Assembly: GCA_037954665.1 (NCBI GenBank)
Contig: JBBMOL010000057.1
Coordinates: 496,001 to 560,000, forward strand
Direction of reading: 5' to 3'
From: Laguncularia racemosa
Taxonomy: Eukaryota; Streptophyta; Magnoliopsida; Myrtales; Combretaceae
Length of the DNA stretch: 64,000 nucleotides
Part shown: one piece after another, positions 1 to 12,599 of the stretch
Layout of the letters: every line of letters starts with the position of its first letter
How positions within the stretch are numbered: the stretch's first letter is position 1
Translations under genes and position numbers: made by a program
Notes under the pieces: model-generated
Database searches by the model: none
What the model was told of the DNA's origin: nothing
Seen by the model: only the letters and a program-made list of their open reading frames with translations

Positions 1-1998
1 TTCAGAAGGGTTGGGAACTGTACTTTTGCTGCTGCTCGGGCCAAGACTCAAACCACCTGCCAGCATTGCCATCAGACTTCCACCATGCACCCTGCCCTCG
101 GGAGCAGAAACTGACATTGATGAAAGAACTCCTTCTGCTGCCAGGACATGAGGAAGAGGAAGTTCATTCTGTTTCAAACTAGAGTATGTTGATCCAGATA
201 GAGTCATTTCTGATCGTCCAGCATTCATTCTGTCAACATTCATGCCCTCAACAATTGTAGATTCTTTCATTTTCTCAGACTGGTTAGAAGGAGCTGCCTG
301 CACCAATGGTCCGATAATACCACCATGAACCCTCTTATCCTGTACCAGACCATTGTGGAATGCACAAAGACCAGTCTTCCCTCTAGCAAAAGAGTTGCAT
401 GGACCAGTGTTTTGGTTGCCATAATCTGAGCCAGGGTGTCCCCATGAGCATCTTTTGCCTCCTCCATGGGCCTTGCAGAAATCAGTACTACCCTGCGCAC
501 TCTTACCACAGCCCTCGAACTTGCACCTCTTACCCCCACCATGACGGACACAATAGTCAGTTCGTCCCCTTGCACTCTTGGTACACTCAGGCGTCGCACA
601 TCTCTTCCCACCCCCATGTGCAACGCAGAAATTGGTCCCCCCATGCACACTCTTGGTACAAGCACCACCGCCATGGAATGAGCACCTCTTTCCACCCCCA
701 TGACCCTTGCAGAAAGGTGTGCTGCCTTCCGCTCCCTTTGTACATCCAGGGAAGGTGCAGCGCTTCCCACCCCCATGTGCTTTGCAGAACATGGTGCTAC
801 CTTGTGCCCCTTTTGTACAACCCACAAATTGGCAGCGGCGTCCACCTCCATGGGAGATGCAAAGACCTGAAAGGCCTTCAGCACTGCGTGTGCAGTTTTC
901 TTTCTGGCATCTCTTCCCTCCACCGTGCCTGATACATAATCCAGATTTTCCTCTGGCGGCTCGAGTACAACCCTCATGTGTACACCTGCGACCACCTCCA
1001 TGAGCGATGCAGTAATCAGTGCGACCTTCAGCACTCTTTGTGCATCCCAGAAACTCGCAACGTCGGCCACCACCATGAGCCTTGCAGAAAACAGTTCGGC
1101 CCTCAGCACCCTTGTGGCAGCCAGGCTTCTGGCACCTACGACCACCACCATGAGAAATGCATCGACCAGAGGCACCTCTCGCCCCCTTTCCACATCCCTC
1201 AACCTGACATGTTTTTGTACTAGTACGGTGCTGTGATTGCGGCTTTTTGGTTATCCCGGAAGTACAGGTGACTGAACTATTTGGAGCTGTTATTACACTT
1301 GAAGACTGTTTAGGAACTGACACTGCAACAGCATTTCCAGCAGCCGGATTGAGAAAGAAGCCAGTATTTGCAAGCATGGAGCCATGCAATGGAGGCAAGT
1401 GTGTGCCAGAATTCCAGTGAGATGATGTTGATCCTTCATCCGTATTTGAGGCCCCACCAGCTGCCAATGGTAGCTCCTTTCCAGATTGAGCTGTTGGAGA
1501 ACAAACATTTGTGATTTCAGATTCTGCAGGGCCAGTAGAGAGACTCAACTCGAGATCAACCTGGTGTTTGGACTCATCTGCTTTAGCAGCAAAGCTAGAG
1601 TTTTTCTGTGGGGCTGGGACCTTGTCAGTGCCCAGATGGAGAGTAAAGTCCAAATCAAGATCCATTGAGGTCTCCTCATCAAGTTCCTTTGCTGAAGATA
1701 CTGCAGTGCAAGCAGTTGCTGAGCTTCCTTTGCTGTCAGAGGAACTTGATGACCGAAACCCAAGGGAAAGTGAAGAGCCAAATTGCTGTCCAGCACATCC
1801 ACTGATGAAACGCTTACGCTTGACTCCTATCGAGACAGGCAAGCAATGAAAGGAAGATCCAGGGGAATCAAGCCGTAAGATGGTATCGGTGTTCCATTCA
1901 CCTACATAAACTCCAGTCTGCATTGAATCACCCAGTTTATTGAAGGCATTTGACGAATAATTAGCAGAAAAGTCCAAATTCCGAAACCTGGTATCCAT
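1..1998 (-). CDS. WRKY19-like / loricrin-like HGGG-repeat protein, 3' end off the window
   Basis: The minus-strand frame from the ATG at 1998-1996 is open for 666 codons to the window edge, so the C-terminus and stop are missing. The N-terminus is Ser-rich and acidic, with an LxLxL motif (D148-L-E-L-S-L153), the form of an EAR repression motif, and a similar DLDLDF stretch before it. Residues about 264-552 carry eleven tandem units of about 25 residues, pattern C-x4-C...G-x-(S/T)...C-x2-HGGG(K/R)R-C; unit 8 has a small insertion and unit 11 is longer and diverged. Proteins of this build in plants are annotated as probable WRKY19-like or loricrin-like proteins. No WRKYGQK domain is visible here. 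The regular Cys/His spacing suggests metal binding, and a nuclear regulatory role is inferred, not shown. The Arg/Val-rich frames overlapping the repeats are shadows of this gene. Family call is firm; function is not. Confidence 0.9.
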   Translation of the reverse strand, partial: MDTRFRNLDFSANYSSNAFNKLGDSMQTGVYVGEWNTDTILRLDSPGSSFHCLPVSIGVKRKRFISGCAGQQFGSSLSLGFRSSSSSDSKGSSATACTAVSSAKELDEETSMDLDLDFTLHLGTDKVPAPQKNSSFAAKADESKHQVDLELSLSTGPAESEITNVCSPTAQSGKELPLAAGGASNTDEGSTSSHWNSGTHLPPLHGSMLANTGFFLNPAAGNAVAVSVPKQSSSVITAPNSSVTCTSGITKKPQSQHRTSTKTCQVEGCGKGARGASGRCISHGGGRRCQKPGCHKGAEGRTVFCKAHGGGRRCEFLGCTKSAEGRTDYCIAHGGGRRCTHEGCTRAARGKSGLCIRHGGGKRCQKENCTRSAEGLSGLCISHGGGRRCQFVGCTKGAQGSTMFCKAHGGGKRCTFPGCTKGAEGSTPFCKGHGGGKRCSFHGGGACTKSVHGGTNFCVAHGGGKRCATPECTKSARGRTDYCVRHGGGKRCKFEGCGKSAQGSTDFCKAHGGGKRCSWGHPGSDYGNQNTGPCNSFARGKTGLCAFHNGLVQDKRVHGGIIGPLVQAAPSNQSEKMKESTIVEGMNVDRMNAGRSEMTLSGSTYSSLKQNELPLPHVLAAEGVLSSMSVSAPEGRVHGGSLMAMLAGGLSLGPSSSKSTVPNPSE

Positions 1999-4995
1999 TG
2001 GAGCAACTAATCATACACAACAATCCAACCCTTATCTCTGCTTTAGATTAACAGTCTTCCTGACTTCCGGGATAGTATTAGTTAGTTAGTTAGTTAGCTA
2101 CAAAACTACAGTTAGATGCCACTAAAAAGCACTGCACCCCCACTAACGAAACCTGAGGTATCACGGCGATCCATTTGCTCAAGTATTCTTAACCCCTGAT
2201 GTGATTGATCAGTGTTAGCAAACTAGGAGAATCAAACAAAGACTTGATTGTCCAATAGCAAAAGTAAAAAGATCAAGCATCCTGAAAACAATAAAACATA
2301 ATTCCATTTAGAAATAAGCAATAATATGGAATGATAAACCATCCTATCAATCAAGTAAAACAAACAATACTAGAAAATGTTCAATGCAACTAACAGGAAA
2401 AATGAAAAACATTACAGCCTCTAACCAAGAAAATAAGAAGCTGCAAATTTTGACTTAATGAAGAAGTATAAGCAAGCAGAACAACTCACAGTGAACAAAC
2501 AAATGGTTACCCAACAGCCCATAGTATGGCTATACATGGATAGGCATAAAGCAAGAGTCCACAATAACAAATCAAAACATAATGCCATTTTGTTATGTAT
2601 ATAAGCCCAATCTCAACACTCCATTTTCTTGAAAAAGCAAGTAACTCCATCAAATTTAGGTATAGTAATTGCCATTATTAGTCTGCACACAGCAAAGAAC
2701 GGGGAAAAACAGAAGCATAATAGAACATAATTGAAGAAAATTGATTGTCGTCTATAACTGCAGCAGATACCAGATTCAGATAGATAAGAGATTAAAGGTT
2801 CTTGGCCTTTACATGACATCAGCAAAAGCAAGATAGTCCAATGTCCTCATCATTTATGGAAAAAAGAAGCTTATTGTGTAATTTTCCATTGACAATATCA
2901 TATTTATTTTTAAGTTCACCTACACGAACATAAACACATGCGTGATTATAAAATATCCAATCTATATGAGGAAAAACATCCAATAACTTTAGAAACAAAA
3001 CTGTCACATCTGCTTGCTCTTTTTCCTTCTATACAAAAAGAAAAGGTCTTGTTAAATCAGATACATCAACAGAGTGAAATCACTTTAAGCCTCTCACAAT
3101 GTGAAGGCCAGAGTTCACCAGAAAGCATTTTGCTCTTCCACAAAGAAGTATTAGGGTTAACCAAAAGAAGCAAGGATCCTGAACATGAACAATGAAATGA
3201 TGCCGACAATAATAAGGATGGCATCACCAAGTACAAAATAAGGGAAAACCAAAGCACATCTATGCTGAAAGAGACCCCACCTTCTGCATATCATTACTGT
3301 ACCAAAGAGCAATGAAGTTGGACTGGAATAACTTACATTAAACAGAGTAGTTAACATTTCTAAATAATTGATTCAAACAAATGGCATAGAAAGGACCTCA
3401 AAAAAGTGCAAGAACCGAAAGGTGATGGTATAAAATTGCAAATATATGAACATTAAGCAGTCGTTTCTAATTTGGTATTGTTAAACTTAAATCCACATCC
3501 AAATGATTTAAAGTATAAGTATACAGTTATGGGAGTGGATTTATAATTATCATATAATACTTCCACAGCATGGAGGTGAAACAATGGAGTAAGGTATGGA
3601 ATCAACTCTTAACACTCCAATCGTCTATTTTAAGACCATGTTAATTTTAGATCCACAACCACTAAATTTAAAATAATTTTTGTTTTGATTCAACTGAATT
3701 CCTACAACACTCACCCCCAAATTAAAGGATAAAAGTAAAAGAATCTGAATTATTAAATTGCCTGAAAAATCATAAAACAATTACCATGGCACCTATCACA
3801 ATTCTTGGCCAACTGGAAATAAGGAATGCAAAAAACACATACCTAACTTAAAAACAAACAACCATGTAAGAATAAAATAAATAAAATACGCATATAATAG
3901 CTTTATTTTATCAAGGAATGTTTAAAAAATTCCATCTCCACATATATCTCCAACCGATTAATGTTGACAAATAATATCTGGAACTGGAAGAGAATACACA
4001 GATTAAAAAATAGAAAATAAATAATCTCAGTTTAGATCAAACTTCATATCAAGCGCAACCCACAGCGGTCCGTCCATATGCAAAACCACACACTACGACG
4101 AGATCATAACAGAGAAGGCACACGCGCATCATTCATGTAACTGTTACATAGGTTTCAGATGACTCAGATTGCATCCTATTCCTAACAGTTGTGGAACTAA
4201 TAACTAATTCGACCGATCAATATCAAGAGATTTAATAGATATCACCACACCAAGGTCATAAATTCACGCTAGAAGCATCAAATAGTGACAAACAAAAATC
4301 ACTTGAAACATTAGCTCAATAATTAGGTCCTTGTTTTAAGTTGCTTATGCTCCATAAGTACAGAATACATAAAAATCAGATTACCCAAACAAACACAATC
4401 AACGATATTTACTTCAACAAATATTGAATCTTTTAAAACACGAAGATGAAATAAGCATAACCTTATCACAACAATAAAAAAATGAATCCATTTAATAGGA
4501 AAACTGAGCTAATTCCATGAACAATCTTAACTACTGAAACTTGGAAAAAGTATTTGATTTTTACATAAAAATGAAAGTAAAGATCAAAACTTTTCACAAC
4601 TTTTGATATCCCCACAAAAAATTTATTGCTCCTTAACTCAGTTGTCTCTAGACTGTATGAAATCGACCAAAAAGTTCCGAATTTTACGAAATGAAATCAT
4701 GAGAAAAAAGCACAGATTCAATAAGGGGGGAAAAGAAAAATCGTTAAGTTGAAATCAAAACATAATAAAAGGATCACGGTCTATCAAAACAAGAGAGCTT
4801 TACCTCAAAAAACCACAAGCTTTGGATTATTTCGATATCAGCACAAACAAAAATATCACCTAAAGAAAGAGAGTGCGGAATTTCTGTGATTATTCAAATC
4901 GCAAATTAGGGACGACTCGAAGAGAGAGAAAATAAGAGTAGAGAGGAAAGGGGACTTTGTGAATCGACGCCGAGAGAGGGAGAGAGAGAGAGAAA
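1999..4995 (-). other. 5' leader of the HGGG-repeat gene with probable intron(s)
   Basis: No convincing coding frame lies between the ATG at 1998 and the CT-rich leader near 4,990. On the minus strand, plausible splice donors occur at about 4,863 (TTTAG|GTGATA) and 4,803 (TTGAG|GTAAAG). Plausible acceptors lie just upstream of the ATG at about 2,011 (GATTAG) and about 2,045 (AAGCAG). The simplest reading is a non-coding first exon of about 130-190 bases and a leader intron of about 2.8 kb. A short (TTAG)n run sits at 2,083-2,099. Exact junctions need transcript data. Confidence 0.5.
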
Positions 4996-5060
4996 GAGGG
5001 GCTGTTTAAGACCAGCGGCGCGCACGCGTTGAAGGCCTGTGATTGACAAAGGTAATTAAT
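4900..5060 (-). promoter_or_regulatory. Probable TATA-less, pyrimidine-rich promoter of the HGGG-repeat gene
   Basis: The minus strand has long CT runs at about 4,915-5,000, typical of plant Y-patch initiator regions and 5' leaders. Just upstream, at about 5,017-5,031, is a CpG-rich stretch with overlapping CGCG cores (GCGCGC, ACGCGT), the core bound by CAMTA-type factors. No TATA box is evident at a suitable distance. The position suits the start of the gene to the left. Confidence 0.4.
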
Positions 5061-8000
5061 TGTATTACGTTGGTACGTGGTTAATTGTATTGCGTTGGTA
5101 TGTGGATGTGGGTTTAAGGTTGTTCCATTTTTTTTTTTTTAATTTTATTGATAAATTATATGGCGAGTCAAATGTCTTTACACCATTTAGCCAAGGTCTT
5201 CTTTTATATATTGAAATGGGAAATAAATTCTTTTTATTTTTATTTTCTTTTGAAAATTGATAAGTAAGATTCTTTAGAGTTTTAAACTGTCTTATTATAT
5301 TTTTATAATTTTAATTATTAATTATATGTAATAGTATTAATAATCGATAAATCGATAGAAATTAAAAATAATAAAAATCCACTGAAATGATCTTAAAAGT
5401 ACGTGGGTTTTTAAGATAACTAGGGTTAGTAGTGGATTTTTCTTTTTACGTTGTTTAATGGTTCGTGATATTATTCCTAGGAGAGACACTATGTCAACAT
5501 GATTGAGACAGAATAATATACTTTATGCATTTTTTTTTTTTATCATTGATTTGAGTGCTCATTTGAGTTGTGAACTGGTTGTATAGAAATTTTTGGGGAT
5601 TTACGTCGTACAAGGAAATTAATTAATATTAGGAGTGGGGTTCATGCTACCAAAGGTATTTTTTAATCAATTAGCTGCCATCCTGCCATTGGATTAAATT
5701 ATATATATATATATATATGACTAAAATTCACAAAGAAAAGGACCTTATTTTTTGAAGTTTTATTGTATAGCAGATCTCCAATTTGATGTGCCAAAAATGA
5801 GATGAGAAAAAAAATTATTTGTTTTTTCTTTAGAAATTTGACACCAATTCAAAGTTTTCTTGCACGTTAATTAAATATTTGTATGGATATACAAGCTAAT
5901 GTCTATCACGGATTATTGTAAACCTTCTTTATATGAAAATAATAGATATAAAATAACCGTAATTCTTTTGTTTTTATATATAATAAAAAGGAGAGAAAGA
6001 GAGAACCTAAACCAAGTTTCTCATTTTGCCCTTAAATATATTCAAGTTGGATTATTATAATATATACTTTAATTATTTTGTTGAATATTTTTAGGTGTAA
6101 AATTGAATTGAAAGGATGTGAGGACCAATAGAAGATATATAATACAAAAGGTAAATTACATATGCATCTCATTATACTTGCTTCATGTACAATTAACTTA
6201 TTTATCTTGGAAATCGTGCATCTAAACTTCCAAATCATTAAAAAAGGGTGCATTTTCATCCTCATTTTTCTATTTTGTCCATAACTTTTAAAGATATGTA
6301 CTACTACTTTTAAAATATAACATATTACTTTTAAAAGTAATAGTACTAGTATGTTATATTGTAAAACATTATAGAACAATAATCTAAGATAATAAAATAA
6401 TAAAAGTTCTTCCACAATGAAATTTATAGATAGTTAAAATAGACTATTTATAAATGATAATCCTAGAAAAAAATGATATTACAAAAATAAATAAATAAAC
6501 AACACATCCACGTCTTTAGTTTTTACAATGCAATTTGATTTTCTATATTAACTATATGAAAGTTCAATTCTCCATTTAAATTTGATCTCAAACATTAATC
6601 CTTTTGTATGTAATTTTTCCTTTGCTTTAATTAATATCTAAAATGTCACCAATGATGGAACTTGCCTCTATAAAATTAAAAATAAATAAATATATATATC
6701 TATATATTCACATAAAAATTTAGCACTATGAAATATAGAATAATATAATGAAGTTGAATAGTTAATACAAAAAAGAAAAAACTAATATAAGGAGCTTACA
6801 CGTTTCATCTTTTGATAATTTTAAAGTATTCTTCTTACAGAAAGAAAGTAATTAGAGAGAGGCAACATAAAGTTATGTTACCAAGGACTATAGAGAAGCA
6901 TTAAGCTTTAGGTTTAGGGGTTGTAGTGGGCTTGAGCTATTTCTTTTTAACTTGAATATAATATTGTTTTTATTCTTCTCTTGGTAAAAAAAAAAAGGTT
7001 ATTTTTTATTCTTTAATGCATACAATATTATTAAATAAATTTTATACTTTATATCTTTTAGAATACGAGCTTTATAGTGAGTGCAATCATGAAGACATCA
7101 TACATGTAAACTACCAAGTGGAGCAAATTTAAAAAAAAAAAAAAATCACTACTAAAACTTATCAAGTAACTTTTAATATCCACTTATAACTTACTTGATC
7201 GAATAGAGTATAAATGGATACCTTGTATAGAAGGTTTACCCACGCATAATATACTATATTAAATCCAACCATTACCATTACATGATGGAATATTATCTTA
7301 ATAGAAATGTACATAAGGTTTTTAAATTTTAACTAAGATGACTAAGTATATAATTTTTCTCTTATTTAGAATTTAGTTGCTAGCATTTATCAAGCTGATT
7401 CATAAATAATTATATTTTTACAATCTAAGTTATATACTAAAGGACTCCTTACTTTTAATGTAACAATTGGAACTCAACATATCACAATATTGCACTATTC
7501 CTAAAAGTGATTAATATTAAGTACATTTGATCTTGGAATTTTGATAAACTCTAGATTGTTATACTAAAAATCATCTCGATGTTAAAAACTCCCATCACAC
7601 TCTATTTGAGGGATATTACAGTCTTTATCTCTTAGAGTACTAACATCCTCTCATTATATATGTCTAAAACCAAAGGTAAGGTATACTCTAGAGGCGCTTC
7701 ATTACAAGATCAAGAGATATCCCCATATTTGTGGCACTTTTGCTTTGCATGGCATTTAGTTTCCTCCTTTTAGCAAGTGAATAAATCCAATATTATTTGT
7801 AATGACTAGAACTCCACATTGATATGTTATTCACTTTAATATAATACATCTAATAGTTTTATCCTTGGTGCAACTATTTTTTACTATAAGGGTATAATGC
7901 CAAAAGCAAACAATTGACCATGATTAACATAGCCCTAACACCTACCATCGGCAAGAACAACCAAAACAATCTGCATGACCACTTTCCTCAACACTAGCAA

Positions 8001-9660
8001 CACAGGCACAACATCCAAAGTAGCCAATTATACCCAATAACCACCAACATGATTTCGAAGTATAGTTATGGGCACATCACGACAAGCAAAATCAAAGTAA
8101 AGGTACATAACATGTCATAAAAAAGGTTCAATACATATCAAGTCCTAAGAAATGTTCTTTACACCGTAAGTTTTAGAAAATCAATAGAAAAGACATCAAA
8201 ACAAAGCTACCATAATGGGAAAAGGATAAGTGAGTAGTTGAACGTAATGGGAAACGGAGATATTCATATAATGAAGGAATTATGGTTAGATACCAAGATG
8301 GATCGTCCTTGAACTTTCGTGCAATTCAATGTAGAAATCCTAAATGAAAGCTTGAGAGTCGAAGGAAGGACTCATAGGTGGAATACAAGAAGTTTAGATT
8401 CTTGTTTGAGTTCATGTTTGGTTCATAGTTATTAAATAAATCTTATAAATAAGTTTTAGATTCAACTCATAAATTTATTTAATATTAATAATATATATGT
8501 TTTTTAATTTTATTTTTTATTCCAACCGTTACTTACAAACTCACTAGCTACTTAATCAAACTTAGGGTTTTAATTTTCAAACTCCTCTTTTTGTTATATT
8601 TTACATTTTTTTTCTTATAATATCTCTTCTCCTTCTTCTTCTTCTCAGATTTTAACTCTTCTTAAATTTCTTCTTCCCAAGTCACAAATCTCAGTTAAAG
8701 GTAAGGAATTCATTGACTATCAATTCTTTTAGCTTCCAAATAGATTGTAGTTTAAGATTTTCAATTATTTTTATGATTTATTAGTAGGATTAAAATTAGC
8801 TTTATTTTTTGAATGATCACTTGCTTAACTCAAACACCACCATAGGTGAAAAGTTTGTGTTTTTCACTTTGATTGAAATAACAAAACTCAAGTAAAAAAT
8901 GGGTGTTTGTGCATTAGTGGATAGGACTTGAACACTTGCTGTATCTTTTCCACCATATTATGTTGTTTTAATTTTTTTTCACTTTAGGTTTCTTTTTCTT
9001 TCACTAACTAGAAATATGAGTTAGTTATGATTTTTCAATTGTAGTTTCAGCAACCATTTATAGTTTTAGAAACACTACTAGAATTTAAGAGACTAAAGAC
9101 TCTTTCCAATTTCTTGGAAATATTTTTTTCATAAAAAATGCATAGTTTATATTTTATATTATAAAGTAATAATTTCTTGACTTTCTAAATGTTGACAATT
9201 TCATTAAATTACAATATAATAGTTGAAAATTTTCCTTAATCAACAAATATAACCCTTACTTGAGTTTTACACTGCGTTTTAGATAAAAGAAAATTCATTA
9301 GTGGTGATGTATCATTTTGTATAGTAAGTTTATTATAGAAATTTATAATATAAGTTTTCATCCAAGGAAAAAATTGTAATAGAAGTATCCTAGTAAGAGT
9401 ATTAAGATTACTAAGTTATACAAATTTTCATCATTTTTATCTATAAATATTTGATGGATTTATTTATATGTTTTTAATTAGGATACGGGTTCAACTCAAG
9501 CACGAGATATGCTAATTAAACAAGTTGGGTTATAAATTTAGATTTTCATACATGATTAATAAATAATTTATATCACAAATTAAGGTTTATGATATATGAA
9601 GTTATTTAAATATAAATACAGTACATAACATGATAATATGAATTACTTATCCTAAGCAAG
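5060..9660. other. AT-rich intergenic region, no gene recognised
   Basis: Frames here are short and low in complexity. The stretch holds AT microsatellites (for example 5,700-5,720), poly-A/T runs and a nested hairpin at 6,308-6,366. Around 8,365-8,480 and 9,480-9,540 there are motifs rich in TTCAACTCA/CAAGTTGGGTT that look like remnants of a degraded dispersed repeat. I see no conserved domain on either strand. Confidence 0.5.
6308..6366. repeat. Nested inverted repeat (hairpin)
   Basis: A 17-base arm at 6,308-6,324 pairs with 6,350-6,366 at 16 of 17 positions. Just inside lies a perfect 18-base palindrome, ATTACTTTTAAAAGTAAT, at 6,324-6,341. The two can form alternative hairpins. It may be a tiny MITE remnant or chance AT-rich symmetry. 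Confidence 0.5.
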
Positions 9661-10860
9661 GTCGTCGAAATTGCGATTTTACGTAAAATCGCTAAGGGGC
9701 CCGTAGAATCGAAATGTAAAAACGTAAGTTTTTATAACCTATGTAAAATAACTTTTAAATATTATAAATTTACCTACAATAGTCATTAAAAATATAATGA
9801 ATAATAGAAATAAGGAAATTCAGCATTTATTTTAGCCATAAATTGCAAATATGTAATAAAAGTCATAATATAAATAATCAAGCATAAGTTGTATAATATA
9901 GATATTTTATTGATAAATCATATCTAAAGCAAGTTTCACCTAATTATACATACAAAAACTAAAAGATAATAGATAAAATTTAAAAAACAATTGTAATTTT
10001 AAGAAATTATTAATAAATAAAAGTTGATAATGAAGATATACTATTAGAAATGAGTAATATTAAAAAATGACAAATAATTATTAACCAAAAGGGAATAATA
10101 AAGAAGATACTATAACAAGAAAAACCTTCAAAATTATATATTACTAGGTAAATTTTTGCACTATTAATGATTATTAATTCAAAATATATTTACTTAACAA
10201 TATCTCATATTTACTTAACTATGAGATATTAAAAAGATAGAAATATAAATACATTTACACCTTTCCTATAAAATTAAAAATATAAAAAATTCTTATAAAG
10301 TTAAAGTTATCTACCTTTTATTTTATTTATTATTACAAAAATATTAATTAAAATAAGAAAAGTTGCAGCAATCAAACATGAGTGTTTTAACACAAACATG
10401 ATCACAAATAAGAACAAGAAGACTAAAAATCAACGAACACAAACACAAAGACTTCAATGCAACACAACACATTGATAAGAGGGGAGTGATGACCGATGAA
10501 CATGTTGGGGTATGGCTCATATTTTCCTACAACAAGAAAGCACGTGGATCCCGCTTTTAGCAATTAAGCCCATATTTATTCATTAAAAGTTTGGGCTTGA
10601 GCTATAAATAATTATTATTATATATTTGTTCATCCGAATCCGAATGGTTAAAATTTTACTTAGTTGTGCAATATTGTGGAATCGGTGGAAATGTTTAAAC
10701 TCGCGATTTTGATTATTTTACTATTCAAAATCACGATTCTATTACGATTTTACTTCTTCTCGATTTTGTATGCGAGTTAACTAAAAATATGTATCAAAAC
10801 TTGTAAAATCGTTAAATCGTATGAGTTTACTTGCGAGTACTACATCTTGTAGCCGAAATA
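9650..10860. repeat. Region framed by clusters of GCGATTTT/AAAATCGC motifs, possible non-autonomous DNA element
   Basis: At 9,673-9,692 there is a perfect 20-base palindrome, GCGATTTTACGTAAAATCGC. About 1 kb to the right, 10,700-10,830 carries at least five more ATTTT-CG/CGATTTT motifs in both orientations. The sequence between is AT-rich and non-coding. Clusters of one inverted motif at both ends suggest a decayed non-autonomous DNA transposon with sub-terminal repeats. I could not find a clean target duplication, so the limits are uncertain. Confidence 0.35.
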
Positions 10861-12565
10861 TGATGCGTCAAAGTTCAAACCACTTTGTGCAATTTTAAGT
10901 GAGCTAAACATGTTTCAATCAAACATTTGAGCAAATAAGATTCATTTTTATGTCACAACTAATGAAATCACAAAATCAAATATGTAGTAGTAGTACTTAA
11001 ATGCAGCTTGTTTAGAAAACATTCAGAACATCAAGATTTAGACAACAATTCATCCTAGCGTACTTGAACAATATGCATACAAGCTTGATACGCCTAATAT
11101 CGAAGTGTAACCATTTTTGTTAGTTTAAACAAATTTGGTACAAAACACTTTGTTCGTAAACGAGCATTCTTCTTGCATAAACATGCCCAATCCTCTTCTT
11201 AATTAAATTGGCAAATATATCCTCACTCCAAGTTCAAAAAATGTGATTAGCAATTTGATTGTTTGTATCAACAATTTCTAAATATATATTATTGTTTTAT
11301 CCCGTTAAAATTAATTGAGAACCATTTTAGTTTGATAGTAAAATGATTTTTTTTTTTGAATTTTTCTAAATTGGTGCATGGAAACAACGTTGAATTTAGG
11401 TTCGAACATCAAATTTGAATTTAGTATTCCAATTGAAGTTCCTAACATGTGGTGTTTATGAAAAGCTTAACCAAATTGTTTGTTTATCCCAACAAGTGGG
11501 CTTGGTGTTGGCCGGTGCAGGGTAGTTTCCATGATATTACACCCTAAAAATAAGAGATGAAATCAAGGTCCCGGTTCGCTCGTCATGCACTTTCGTTCAC
11601 TTTTCGATGCAAACATTTTTTTTTCTACATATGAACTCTCGACAGCTTTGATAGAAGACATAATCTCGAAACTGCCATCCCATTGGTGGTTAATATAATA
11701 TTATTGCAAAGACAAAGCACGATGGTGAATAAATAATATCGAGTTGCACGTTTTAATTTAGCCAAGAGTGTAGCAACATTGATATTTAAGATCGAAGAAA
11801 CCGTAAAAATATGATTCAGCGGCTGAGGTATTATTTTGAACTGTTTAAATAATTTAAGAATTAAGTTCGACTTTTAAAGGAATAGGATAAGTAAAGCCCC
11901 GTGGTTTTCATTTTTTATTAGTTGTTTTTAACTCACTCGCATAGTTGATCGCACGGACAAAAAGAAAACCCTAGAAAGGAAAAGTAAGTTAGGTCATTGT
12001 GACGTTAAGTTATTGAGTTTTAAATTAGCCTTTGTCGAGAAGCTAAGAAAAGATGGAGAAGGTGAAGGTGTCTTCTTACGTGTGTGGCGAGATAGGTCAA
12101 GCTGGCACGTTAATTTGAAAGTTCTCCCTTTATCTGAACTCCGATATCATCACATCGACATAGATGGTCAAGTTTATAGGGAAACCCAAACGAAGATTTT
12201 TCTTCCAAAAATTTCGTGGTACATAACCGAGCATAAGTGTAATGCGGGCCCTATTTCCATACATACTCTTGAGTTTGTCTTAAGCTTTACCAAATTATAA
12301 AATTTGGTCGTCCTAATGTTTATTTAATTGCCAGTGGTTATTGAATTTTTTTTTTAGACATATGAAATGTAAAATAAAGAATTAAAATGAAAAAGAAAAG
12401 AAAAAAAAGGAAAGTGTTCGAAGATTTAGGACTTCATATGTGACTATTTCAAGCTCCTTTTACATGATCTCTTATTTGCAATGGTCATTTTCTTTTCTTT
12501 TTTATTTTATCTTTTTCCTCTCGACTTCTTTAATAAAAACTTCTAGATAAATATTGACGTATCCA

Positions 12566-12599
<34 letters not shown>

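Noticed and set aside
267..1202. A 311-codon minus-strand frame
   Set aside because: It lies in another frame of the HGGG-repeat gene; its Val/Arg-rich periodic text is an artefact of the repeats.
399..1236. Several plus-strand frames rich in His, Cys and Pro
   Set aside because: They are antisense shadows of the HGGG-repeat array.
2613..3357. Short frames in the leader of the HGGG-repeat gene
   Set aside because: Low-complexity, no start context, and inside a probable intron.
4975..5000. GA microsatellite as an independent feature
   Set aside because: It is better read as the CT-rich leader of the minus-strand gene.
12013..12300. A 95-codon plus-strand frame
   Set aside because: It starts with TTG, has no domain and no gene-like context.
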